64,000 bases of DNA from Pseudomonas gozinkensis (GTDB lineage Bacteria > Pseudomonadota > Gammaproteobacteria > Pseudomonadales > Pseudomonadaceae): assembly GCF_014863585.1 (NCBI RefSeq), contig NZ_CP062253.1, positions 62,001-126,000 of the forward strand. Reading direction: 5' to 3'. Made by a program: the position numbers and the translations under genes. The notes below the pieces were generated by a model, which was not told the origin of the DNA, did no database searches, and saw only the letters and a list, made by a program, of their open reading frames with translations. Shown in pieces: positions 37,680 to 46,189 of the stretch (positions are counted from its first letter, which is position 1; each line of letters opens with the position of its first letter).

Positions 37680-39206
37680 TCACCCCGCCGCACCTATCCC
37701 GACATTCGTGCGGATCCGTCCCTCAAGTCTGCGCTTCAACCCGCGCGACTCGATCAACAGTTTCGCCCCTTTGGCTGCATTCGCCCGGCCCCACTCTTCG
37801 AGCAGTTCCAGACACGAATGGTCGATGTAGCTCAGATTGTTGAGCGGCACATGCACCGTCGTTCCCGGCGGAATGCTCCCCAGCACCTGAGTCAGTGCCG
37901 GCACTTTGAGGAACGTCGCCGCGCCGACCAGGCGCAACTCCATTTCCCCGTCCTGCGGCAGATCGATCAGGCTGATTTTCAGGCGCGAGGCCTTGAACGC
38001 CAGTTTCACCAGGGTCAGACCGAAACCGATCAGCACGCCGGTCAACAGGTCAGTGAAGATGATCGCCAGCGCCGTGGCGGCGTAGGTGAACATCGGCATC
38101 CGGCCATACCGGCCCAGACCACGGAACGCCTTGAGATCCACCAGTTTGAAACCGGTGTAGACCAGCACGCCCGCCAGACTCGCCACCGGAATGCTCTGCA
38201 GCACGCTCGACAGCAACAGCACGAACGCCAGCAGCCACAGGCCATGGAAGATCGTCGAGTAGCGCGTGGTGGCGCCAGCCTGGACGTTGGCCGAGCTACG
38301 CACGATCACCCCGGTCATCGGCAGCGCACCGACCAGACCGCAGAGCATGTTGCCGACACCTTGCGCCGACAGTTCACGGTCGAAATCCGAACGCGGGCCG
38401 CTGTGCATGCGATCCACCGCGGCGGCGGACAGCAGGGTTTCGGCGCTGGCGATGAAGGCCACGGCGAACGCGGCGATCAGCAGCGTCGGGTCAGCCAGGC
38501 TGAGCAGATCCGTCGGTTTCAGCCAGTCGATGGCTTCGGCCAGATTCGCAGGCACTTCGACCCGTTTGACCTGTAACGCCAGCAGCAGACTGGCGCCTGT
38601 CGCCAGCCCGACACCGAGCAGCGCACCGGGAATGAAACGCAGCGAATGCGGGCGGAATTTCTCCCACAGCCACATCACGGCGATGGTCGACAACCCGAGC
38701 AACCCGGCCTGCCAGCCGAAGGACGGCAGGGCCTGCGCCACCGCGCCGGGGAATGCCGTGAGGTTGTCGAGGCCGGAGGGTTTGGGCGAAGCATCGAGCA
38801 TCACATGCACTTGGGAGAGCACGATCAGCACGCCAATCCCCGCGAGCATGCCGTACACCACTGCTGGCGCCGTGACCCGGAACCAGCAACCGAGCTTCAG
38901 CCGTCCGGCCACCAGTTGCAGGAACCCGGCGAGCAGCAGGATCGGCCCGAGCATTTCGATGCCGTGCTGGCGCACCAGCTCGAACACCAGCACCGCCAGA
39001 CCCGCCGCCGGCCCGCTGACCTGCAACGGCGAACCCGCCAGCCAGCCCACCACCAGACCCCCGATGATCCCGGTGATCAGGCCTTTGGCCGGTGGCAGCC
39101 CTGAAGCAATGGCAATACCCATGCACAGCGGCAGGGCGACCAGAAACACAACCACTGAAGCGAGCAGCTCCCGTGGCAACACAGCTTTCAATTGAGCCGC
39201 ACGCAT
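37680..39206 (-). CDS. SulP-family anion transporter (probable bicarbonate transporter) with STAS domain
   Basis: The 508-residue protein has 10 to 12 helices, the SulP start motif PRELLASVVVFLVALPLCMGIA, GLITGIIGGLVVG and a C-terminal STAS domain (about 405-495) with VHVPLNNLSYIDHSCLELL. The gene follows the beta-carbonic anhydrase in the same direction, 90 bases apart. A SulP transporter linked to carbonic anhydrase suggests bicarbonate rather than sulfate import, as for BicA-type proteins. Annotation as sulfate transporter in PA0103 rests on family only. Confidence 0.85.
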   Translation of the reverse strand: MRAAQLKAVLPRELLASVVVFLVALPLCMGIAIASGLPPAKGLITGIIGGLVVGWLAGSPLQVSGPAAGLAVLVFELVRQHGIEMLGPILLLAGFLQLVAGRLKLGCWFRVTAPAVVYGMLAGIGVLIVLSQVHVMLDASPKPSGLDNLTAFPGAVAQALPSFGWQAGLLGLSTIAVMWLWEKFRPHSLRFIPGALLGVGLATGASLLLALQVKRVEVPANLAEAIDWLKPTDLLSLADPTLLIAAFAVAFIASAETLLSAAAVDRMHSGPRSDFDRELSAQGVGNMLCGLVGALPMTGVIVRSSANVQAGATTRYSTIFHGLWLLAFVLLLSSVLQSIPVASLAGVLVYTGFKLVDLKAFRGLGRYGRMPMFTYAATALAIIFTDLLTGVLIGFGLTLVKLAFKASRLKISLIDLPQDGEMELRLVGAATFLKVPALTQVLGSIPPGTTVHVPLNNLSYIDHSCLELLEEWGRANAAKGAKLLIESRGLKRRLEGRIRTNVGIGAAG

Positions 39207-39296
39207 GGCGATACTCCCGAAGTTTTCTTCAGGCGTGGCTCCGCCTGGCCGCTGAAACAGCGGCCGGCGTCAAACCACACAGATTTTTAGGAGGAT

Positions 39297-40028
39297 TTAG
39301 AAGCGCGCTTTGGGCGTCGCCACCGGAATCGGATGGCTGCCGTCGAGCGGCAGGAAGCAACCCTGATCCGCGTCGTAAGCTTTGATTTCGCTGGTTTCGA
39401 TGTTGTAGACCCAGCCATGGATGAACAGATGACCGTTCGCCATGCGCGAGGCTACCGAAGGATGGGTACGCAAGTGCTGCAGTTGGGCGATGACGTTCTC
39501 CTCGGTGAGGATCGGCATGCTTTCTTTTTCGTCGGTGCAGTTGCAGTTGTCATGCACCATGGTTTTCGCGACTTCGGCGTGGCGCAGCCAGGCTTTGACC
39601 GTCGGCATCTTTTCCAGGCTGTCCGGGTTCAGTACCGCACGCATGGCGCCGCAATCGGAGTGGCCGCAAATGATGATGTGTTGCACGCCAAGGGCCAGTA
39701 CTGCGTATTCGATGGCGGTGGAAACGCCGCCGTTCATCTGGCCGTAGGGTGGCACGACGTTGCCGACGTTACGGGTCACGAAAAGGTCGCCCGGCGAACT
39801 GTTCGTGATCAGTTCTGGCACGATGCGCGAGTCGGCGCAGGTGATGAACATCGCCCGTGGCGACTGGGCCGTGGCGAGTTTCTTGAAGAGTTCTTCCTGC
39901 TGCGGAAAGACCTCATGATGAAAATGCAAAAAGCCGTCAACGATACGCTTCAACGCTGCATCGGCGGATTCCGCCACAGGGGCGGCTTGCGCCGACGCAG
40001 CCAACGGCTGTTTATCCTTGTCACTCAT
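39297..40028 (-). CDS. Beta-class carbonic anhydrase
   Basis: This 243-residue enzyme interconverts CO2 and bicarbonate. Zinc ligands are Cys64, His123 and Cys126 (CADSR, GHSDCGA) with the Asp66-Arg68 dyad. The N-terminus is Ala-rich and low complexity, without a clear signal peptide. It corresponds to PA0102 (psCA1). It lies upstream of the SulP gene. No AT-rich operator was identified in the 240 bases before it. Confidence 0.93.
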   Translation of the reverse strand: MSDKDKQPLAASAQAAPVAESADAALKRIVDGFLHFHHEVFPQQEELFKKLATAQSPRAMFITCADSRIVPELITNSSPGDLFVTRNVGNVVPPYGQMNGGVSTAIEYAVLALGVQHIIICGHSDCGAMRAVLNPDSLEKMPTVKAWLRHAEVAKTMVHDNCNCTDEKESMPILTEENVIAQLQHLRTHPSVASRMANGHLFIHGWVYNIETSEIKAYDADQGCFLPLDGSHPIPVATPKARF

Positions 40029-40266
40029 GATTGATCCTCATTGGCGGATTCGGGGAGTCGTTCCCGTGTATTCCGGTGTGAAGCCAGTGGCTGTTTAGAA
40101 CATCCGGGTCATCCCGACCCGTCAGTCACTCGATGAACAAGGTAACCGCCGAAACTTAACTCAAACTGAATCAAGCGCTCTAGAACGTGTGTTCCAGGTC
40201 ACAAAAAACGTGACCGGCGTAAACCGGGCCAAGCGTTCCTTCCTCTCAACCATAGGCCAATTGTCC

Positions 40267-41326
40267 CTAAATCAGCGCCATCTGGCGACCCGGCGGACAG
40301 AAGGCCGTGCAGTCGAGGTTGAAGCCTTCGCGGTGATTGAGGCCCAGGCGCTTGATCGCTTTGGCGAAGCGCTGGGCGAGCAGGTCGGCGAACGGCCCTT
40401 CACCGCGCATGCGAGCGCCAAAACGACTGTCGTACAGCTCGCCGCCACGGCTCTGGCGGATCAGGCTCAGCACATGGGCCGCTCGTTGCGGGTAATGCGC
40501 CTCAAGCCATTCTTCGAACAGCGGCGCCACCTCCAGCGGCAGACGCAGCATCATGTAAGCCGCGCTCTGGGCGCCGGCCGCGTGAGCCTCTGTCAGCAGG
40601 CTTTCGATCTCGCTGTCGTTGATCATCGGAATCATCGGTGAACACAGCACCCCCACCGGAATTCCCGCCTCGCGCATCACCCGGATCGCCCGCAACCGGG
40701 CCTTGGGCGCGGCGGCGCGGGGCTCGAGAATGCGTTTGAGTTCGTCGTCCAGGGTGGTCAGGCTGATCATCACCGCTACCAGTCGCTGTTGCGCCAGTTC
40801 GGTAAGCAGATCGAGGTCGCGCAGGATCAGCGAACCCTTGGTAACGATGGTCACCGGATGCCGATAGCGCAGCAGCACTTCCAGGGTCTGACGGGTGATC
40901 CGGTGTTCGCGTTCGATTGGCTGATAGGGGTCAGTGTTGGAGCCGAGGTTGATCGGCCCACATTGATAGCCTTTTTTCCCCCAGCTGTTCTTCCAGCACC
41001 TGGGCGGCGTTGGTTTTGGCGATCAGCCTGGTTTCGAAATCCAGCCCCGGCGACATGTCCCAATAGGCGTGGCTGGGCCGTGCGTAGCAATAAATGCAGC
41101 CATGCTCACAGCCGCGATAGGGATTGATCGAACGGTCGAAGGGCAGGTCCGGCGAGGTGTTGCGGGTGATGATGGTCTTCGCGGTCTCGAAGCTGACTTC
41201 GGTGCCCTGGGTCAAAGGCACTTCCTGATACCAGCCGTCGTCCTCGGCCACCGAACGATTCGGCGCGAAGCGGTTGTGCGGATTGGTGGCGGTGCCGCGA
41301 CCGCGCGGGGGAAGAGGTGTAGACAT
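40267..41326 (-). pseudogene. PA0069-family radical SAM protein, frameshifted
   Basis: Intact members are about 350 residues with a SplB-like radical SAM core. The first part (41326 to about 40973) encodes residues 1-118 including the CEHGCIYCY cluster motif (Cys73, Cys77, Cys80). In a run of six As (minus strand, 40977-40972) one extra A moves the frame, and the reading ends shortly at TGA. Removing one A restores GEKGYQCGPINLGS and runs through IVTKG and NDSEIE to the end at 40267, giving about 352 residues. It may be a real mutation or a homopolymer sequencing error. A LexA box lies upstream, as for PA0069 in P. aeruginosa. Confidence 0.85.
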
Positions 41327-41328
41327 GG

Positions 41329-41370
41329 CAGCGCCTCGATACTGTGTGCATATACAGTATCGAGGCGCTG
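41329..41370. promoter_or_regulatory. LexA box in a perfect 17-bp inverted repeat
   Basis: CAGCGCCTCGATACTGT (41329-41345) and its exact complement (41354-41370) are separated by GTGCATAT. Within it, TACTGT-N8-ACAGTA (41340-41359) matches the LexA operator consensus at all fixed positions. The repeat ends 2 bases upstream of the radical SAM ATG at 41326, and the GAGGCG Shine-Dalgarno lies in the arm, so it may also fold in mRNA. Confidence 0.9.
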
Positions 41371-41400
41371 TCGATCTGACCAGTGCCGTTGGGCGAACAG

Positions 41401-42708
41401 TCAGTTGTGTTGTGTCACCTGACCGAGGTCATCGTTCGACGTCTGCTTCATATCGTCCTTGCGCAATTCGGCCACATCAGCGGCCTTGACCGGCGCGCCC
41501 TTGTTGCCCCAACTGCCACGGATGAAGCTCACCACATCCGCCACTTCCTGATCCGACAGACGCCAGGCGAAACCCGGCATGGTGAAGGTGGATGGCGCCG
41601 TGTGCGTCGCAGGCAGGGTGCCGCCCTTGAGCACGATGTGGATCAGCGAGGTCGGGTCGTCCGATTGCAGCACCGGATTGCCCGCCAATGCCGGGAACAC
41701 CCGGGTGTAGCCGTGGCCGTCCGTGCGGTGACACGCCGCGCAGTTGTCGATGTACACCGACGCGCCGCGCTGACTGTCATCCCCGTTCCACAGGGCCTTG
41801 GCGGCTTTCTCGTCGTACTGGTGCGGCTGATCGGCAGGATCATTGGCCGGCAGCGATTTCAGGTAACGGGCAATCGCGGTCAGGTCGGCGTCGGTCATGT
41901 ACTGCATGCTGTGGGTGACCACGTCGCTCATGCCGCCAAACACCGCGCTGCGGTCGCTGCGACCGGTCTTGAGGAACTGCACCAGTTGCTCTTCGCTCCA
42001 GCTGCCGAGACCGTCCTTGTGGTCGCCACGCAGGCTCTTGGCGATCCAGCCTTCCAGCGGCGCACTGCCTGACAGAAAACTGCTGCCTTCGGCCGCGCTC
42101 AGGGATTTTTCCTGCATGGTCAGGGCCCGTGGCGTATGGCAGGCGCCGCAATGTCCGAGGCCTTCCACCAGATACGCCCCACGGCTGACCACGGCATCGT
42201 CCGACGCGGCTTTGTAATCCTCGACCTTCGGCGCGAACAGCCAGCGCCAGCCCATCAGCGGCCAGCGCATGCTCAATGGCCACGGGATGTCGCTGGTCTT
42301 GTTCTCTTGCGCCACCGGTTCCACGCCGTGCATGAAGTAGGCGTAGAGCGCCTGCATGTCGGTTTCGCTGACACGGGCGTAGGACGGGTATGGCATCGCC
42401 GGGTACAAGGTGCTGCCGTTTTTGGCCACGCCATGGCGCACGGCCTGGTCGAAGTCCTCGAAACTGTAGTCACCGACACCGGTTTTATCCGGGGTGATGT
42501 TGGTCGAGTAGATCGTGCCGATCGGGGTTTCCATCGGCAGGCCACCGGCGAACGGCTTGCCGTCCCTGGCCGTGTGGCAGGCCACGCAGTCACCGGCGCG
42601 GGCGAGGTATTCGCCTTGTTTGATCAAGGATTGATCCACTTCGGCGCCGTGGGCGGCAGTGCTGCCGAGCAGCGCCAGGGTCGCGATAACGAGAGTCTTC
42701 ATGGTCAT
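41401..42708 (-). CDS. Gluconate 2-dehydrogenase cytochrome c subunit
   Basis: This 435-residue exported protein has a signal peptide (to about residue 22, AAHG-AE) and three haem c motifs: CVACH near 41, CGACH near 191 and CAACH near 324. It passes electrons from the flavoprotein subunit to ubiquinone. It is the last of three genes that together form the membrane gluconate dehydrogenase. Its stop precedes the LexA palindrome by about 30 bases. Confidence 0.88.
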   Translation of the reverse strand: MTMKTLVIATLALLGSTAAHGAEVDQSLIKQGEYLARAGDCVACHTARDGKPFAGGLPMETPIGTIYSTNITPDKTGVGDYSFEDFDQAVRHGVAKNGSTLYPAMPYPSYARVSETDMQALYAYFMHGVEPVAQENKTSDIPWPLSMRWPLMGWRWLFAPKVEDYKAASDDAVVSRGAYLVEGLGHCGACHTPRALTMQEKSLSAAEGSSFLSGSAPLEGWIAKSLRGDHKDGLGSWSEEQLVQFLKTGRSDRSAVFGGMSDVVTHSMQYMTDADLTAIARYLKSLPANDPADQPHQYDEKAAKALWNGDDSQRGASVYIDNCAACHRTDGHGYTRVFPALAGNPVLQSDDPTSLIHIVLKGGTLPATHTAPSTFTMPGFAWRLSDQEVADVVSFIRGSWGNKGAPVKAADVAELRKDDMKQTSNDDLGQVTQHN

Positions 42709-42714
42709 CGCTCC

Positions 42715-44499
42715 TTAAGCCTGAACCAGCGGGCCGGGGTTTTTCAGGTATTGCTCGCGGATCGCTTTCGCCGACCAGTAGGTCAGCGCGGCAACCAGAC
42801 CGGTCGGGTTGTAGCCCAGGCCTTGGGGGAACGCCGAGGCGCCCGGGACGAATACGTTATGCACGTCCCAGCTCTGCAGGTAACGGTTCAGCGCGCTGGT
42901 CTTCGGATCGGTGCCCATGATCGCGCCGCCGTTGAGGTGGGTGGTCTGGTACGACGCGGTGTTGAAGTGGTCGCCGACTTTCTTGCCGATCACCGCAATG
43001 GCTTTCGGGCCCATTGCCTCGGCGATCTTGCCCATTTTCTCGACCATGAAGCGGTTCATCTTGATGTCGTTTTCCTGCCAGTCGAAGGTCATCCGCAGGA
43101 GCGGCATGCCGTAGGCATCGCGGTACACCGGGTCCAGATCGAGGTAGTTGCCACGGTAGGACTGATGCGCACCGTGGGCGTCCATCGACACCTGATGGGT
43201 GTAGTAATCGGCGGTCGCGCGTTTCCACGCACTGCCCCAGGCCGGAGTGCCTGGCGGGTTGGAGGTGCCGGCGATCGGTCGGCTGCCGGCCTGGTTGACC
43301 CACATCGGCGAGCCACCGACGAAGCCGTGCGGCCCGTGATCGAAGTTGTCGGCGTTGAAGTCATCCACCGCCACACCGTTGCCGCCGGCGCCGATGAAGT
43401 TGTTGGTGTGAGTGTCCTTGTCGAAGAACGCCTTGATGGTGGCCATGTTCTGGTAGGCGAAGTTGCGCCCGACCACACCTTCACCGCTGACCGGGTCGTA
43501 CGGTTTGCCGATGCCGGAGAGCAGCATCAGGCGCACGTTGTGCAACTGGAACGCGCCGAGGATCACCAGATCCGCCGGTTGCTCGATCTCGCGACCCTGA
43601 CCGTCGATGTAGGTGACGCCGGTGGCTTTGGTTTTGGTGCTGTCGAGGTTGACCCGCAGCACATGAGCGTTAGGACGCAGTTCGAAATTCGGCAGCGGTT
43701 TCAGCGCCGGCAGAATGTTCACGTTCGGCGACGCCTTGGAATACATGTAGCAAACGTAGCCGCTGCAGAAACCGCAGAAGTTGCACGGACCCATCTGCGC
43801 GCCGTAAGGGTTGGTGTACGGCCCGGACGTATTCGCCGAAGGCAGGTTGTAGGGTTTGTACCCGACCTCGGTAGCCGCTTTGCCGAACAGCTGTGCGGAA
43901 ACCGTGTTCTTCTGCGCTTCCAGCGGAAATGGGTTCGAACGATCCGGCGCGTACGGGTTGCCGCCCTTGCCCTGACCGACCAGTTGGCCTTTCACGGTCC
44001 AGGCCTGGCCGGAGGTGCCGAAGACTTTTTCGGCGAAATCGAAGAACGGTTCCAGCTCTTCATAGCTGACGCCGAAGTCCTGGATGGTCATGTCCTTGGG
44101 GATGAAGCTTTTGCCGTAGCGCTCTTCATAGTGGCTGCGCATGCGCAGTTCGATCGGGTCGACCCGAAAGTGCACGCCCGACCAGTGCAGCCCGGCGCCG
44201 CCCACGCCATTGCCCGGCAGGAACGCGCCCAACTGGCGGTTCGGCAGGGCGATATCGTTGACGCTGTGGCGGATAGTGACGGTCTCTTTGGAGATGTCCT
44301 GAAAGAGTTTTTTGCGCACGCTGTAGGTGAGTTCGTCGATCACCTGGGGATAGTTGCCGTCCGGGTAGGTGTCCTGCATCGGCCCGCGTTCCAGCGCCAG
44401 CACGTTCAGTCCGGCTTCGGTCAGCTCCTTGGCCATGATCGCGCCTGTCCAGCCGAAACCGACGATCACTGCGTCGACCTTCTTCATTACCGTTGCCAT
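42715..44499 (-). CDS. Gluconate 2-dehydrogenase flavoprotein subunit (GMC)
   Basis: The 594-residue GMC oxidoreductase oxidises D-gluconate to 2-ketogluconate in the periplasm. FAD-binding VIVGFGWTGAIMAKE is at the N-terminus. Late motifs include HLNGGAIMGTDP and FNTASYQTTHLNGG with active-site His and Asn, and PQGLGYNPTGL. It lacks its own signal peptide and is probably exported with the Tat-signal subunit. ATG 44499 is coupled to the preceding gene. Other membrane sugar-acid dehydrogenases (sorbitol, 2-ketogluconate) are close relatives and cannot be excluded. Confidence 0.85.
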   Translation of the reverse strand: MATVMKKVDAVIVGFGWTGAIMAKELTEAGLNVLALERGPMQDTYPDGNYPQVIDELTYSVRKKLFQDISKETVTIRHSVNDIALPNRQLGAFLPGNGVGGAGLHWSGVHFRVDPIELRMRSHYEERYGKSFIPKDMTIQDFGVSYEELEPFFDFAEKVFGTSGQAWTVKGQLVGQGKGGNPYAPDRSNPFPLEAQKNTVSAQLFGKAATEVGYKPYNLPSANTSGPYTNPYGAQMGPCNFCGFCSGYVCYMYSKASPNVNILPALKPLPNFELRPNAHVLRVNLDSTKTKATGVTYIDGQGREIEQPADLVILGAFQLHNVRLMLLSGIGKPYDPVSGEGVVGRNFAYQNMATIKAFFDKDTHTNNFIGAGGNGVAVDDFNADNFDHGPHGFVGGSPMWVNQAGSRPIAGTSNPPGTPAWGSAWKRATADYYTHQVSMDAHGAHQSYRGNYLDLDPVYRDAYGMPLLRMTFDWQENDIKMNRFMVEKMGKIAEAMGPKAIAVIGKKVGDHFNTASYQTTHLNGGAIMGTDPKTSALNRYLQSWDVHNVFVPGASAFPQGLGYNPTGLVAALTYWSAKAIREQYLKNPGPLVQA

Positions 44500-44501
44500 G
44501 C

Positions 44502-45248
44502 TCACGCCCTCTCGCCGCGAATCGAAACTGCCGGGAAGGGGTACTGCTCGTTGCGTTCCACCCAATCCATGAAATCGGCGCGGGCGCCGGGGAAGCCGAT
44601 CATGGTCCAGCCGACCATGCCTTTGTTGCCGCCGTGGATCGGGTCGCAGAAGAACCCTTCCTTGGTGTTTTGCAGCAGCAGACTGAAGAAAATTTTCGCC
44701 GGAACAGCGTCGAATTGCGGTTTTCCGGCTTCAAGCTGCTTGAGCAGATCGTCTCGGGTAGCGCTGTCTTGCTCGGCAAATGTTTTACCGTTGATGGATT
44801 TTGCCCACTGATCCGTGGCGGCAATGCCGAGGCGATAGATCTCTTTGGGCACCAGTTTGCTCTGCCAGCCCATCTCCGGCGCGGCGTCGGCATTGAACGG
44901 GCCCTGCATGTACCAAAGGGCCCCGGCGGCGTACGGCGTGTTCATCTGACGGTCGATGTATTCCGGCACGCCCGCCTCGATTGCACCTGGACCCTGCGCA
45001 TCGTTGGGGATCAACTGCGCGACGGCGGCATTGATGAACGCCCACTCTTCGGCAGTGAAGTAGTTCGGCTGATAAGTGCTTGCGTCAACTGCTGCCGGTT
45101 TCGCCGGAGTTGTGGCAGGCGCGCTTTCAGGTGCTGCTTGCAGGACCGTGCTGCCGAGTCCGCTGCCGGCCAGGGTGACGACCGGAATCAGGGTCAGGGA
45201 TTTGCGCAAAAACTCACGCCGCGGGTTGTCTCGATCTTCATCAGACAT
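44502..45248 (-). CDS. Gluconate 2-dehydrogenase gamma subunit with Tat signal
   Basis: This 248-residue protein (subunit 3 family) carries a Tat signal, PRREFLRKSLTLIPVVTLAG, and a Pro/Ala-rich linker. Its helical domain includes YQPNYFTAEEWAFINAAVAQLIP and MVGWTMIGFPGA near the end. The Tat signal probably exports the flavoprotein subunit as well. ATG 45248 follows TGAGGTG. It stops 2 bases before the next gene, so the three genes are one operon. Confidence 0.88.
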   Translation of the reverse strand: MSDEDRDNPRREFLRKSLTLIPVVTLAGSGLGSTVLQAAPESAPATTPAKPAAVDASTYQPNYFTAEEWAFINAAVAQLIPNDAQGPGAIEAGVPEYIDRQMNTPYAAGALWYMQGPFNADAAPEMGWQSKLVPKEIYRLGIAATDQWAKSINGKTFAEQDSATRDDLLKQLEAGKPQFDAVPAKIFFSLLLQNTKEGFFCDPIHGGNKGMVGWTMIGFPGARADFMDWVERNEQYPFPAVSIRGERA

Positions 45249-45544
45249 GGGATGCACCTCATCAGGCATTGATGGTTGTCAGCCGTTTCTGTGAACGGCT
45301 CAAGAATTTTCTGGCTGCGACGTGGCCGGAATGACCGGGAGAAGGGGGGCGCGTCTGCAACATGATGTGACAAATGGTAGCAGGCTAAGCAACCAGATGA
45401 ACCGATTCAGCCAAAAAAAGACTGCTTTTCGACCAAGGGAACCGGCGTATTCACGATTCTTTTACAAGCGCCTCACGGGGATTTGACTGCGTGGCTCGCA
45501 AGCTGCGGCCTTCACTGACAAAACCCACACGGTCGCCGTAAAGC
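45249..45544. other. Divergent intergenic region
   Basis: About 300 bases between the gluconate dehydrogenase operon and the phosphatase gene. AT-rich tracts at 45358-45440 may hold promoters in both directions. No operator, RNA or terminator was recognised. Confidence 0.4.
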
Positions 45545-46189
45545 ATGTTCCTGACGCGTTTTTTCTCCGTTTTCTGTTTGTCGCTGCTTGCCCTGTTCGG
45601 CTGGACTCAAGCTCAGGCCGCGGAAGCCCCGGCTTCCCGTCCCGTCGAGTGGGCGCAACCGGTAGAGGTGCAATACAACCTGTTCCAGATGTCACCTACG
45701 CTGTACCGCAGCGCACTCCCCGATGACGGTGCGGTACCTTTGCTGAACAACCTGAAAGTGGTGACGGTCATCAACTTCCTGCCGGAAGCGGATTCCAGCT
45801 GGCTGAAAACCCCCGGTATCCATCAGGTGCAATTGCCTTATCGCACCAATCACGTGGACGACAGTGATGTGCTCAAGACCCTGCGTGCGATCCAGGCCGC
45901 CGAAACCGACGGCCCGGTGTTGATGCATTGCAAGCACGGCTCTGATCGCACCGGCCTGATGGCGGCGATGTACCGGATCGTCGTGCAGGGCTGGAGCAAG
46001 GAAGACGCCCTGAACGAAATGACTCAGGGCGGGTTTGGGGAGAGTGGTCATTTTCGGGACAGCGTGCGTTACGTGATGCAGGCCGACGTCGACAAGTTGC
46101 GCACCGCGCTCGCCAATGGCGATTGCAGCACCAGCGCGTTTGCCACGTGCTCGATGAAGAGCTGGTTTCAGACGGTCAATCTGAAGTAA
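45545..46189 (+). CDS. Periplasmic dual-specificity phosphatase, TpbA-like
   Basis: The 214-residue precursor has a signal peptide (to about AQA, residue 25). The phosphatase loop is HCKHGSDRTG (128-137) with Cys129 and Arg135, and the general-acid Asp105 lies in NHVDDSD. Size, motif and signal resemble TpbA (PA3885), which dephosphorylates the c-di-GMP cyclase TpbB in the periplasm. No tpbB is adjacent here, so the target is unknown. Its 3' end overlaps the convergent M3 gene by 14 bases. The Shine-Dalgarno is weak. Confidence 0.78.
   Translation: MFLTRFFSVFCLSLLALFGWTQAQAAEAPASRPVEWAQPVEVQYNLFQMSPTLYRSALPDDGAVPLLNNLKVVTVINFLPEADSSWLKTPGIHQVQLPYRTNHVDDSDVLKTLRAIQAAETDGPVLMHCKHGSDRTGLMAAMYRIVVQGWSKEDALNEMTQGGFGESGHFRDSVRYVMQADVDKLRTALANGDCSTSAFATCSMKSWFQTVNLK

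Noticed and set aside
40960..40990. Programmed frameshift in the radical SAM gene
   Set aside because: The As are not in the frame of a classical -1 slippery heptamer, and a +1 event is needed; mutation or sequencing error is more likely.
41329..41370. Palindrome read as a plain terminator of the gluconate dehydrogenase operon
   Set aside because: It has no T run and fits the LexA consensus exactly; it could still pause read-through.
42136..44811. 891-residue reading frame opposite the gluconate dehydrogenase genes
   Set aside because: Real genes with conserved domains lie on the other strand; the frame has no recognised domain and is a typical GC-rich shadow.
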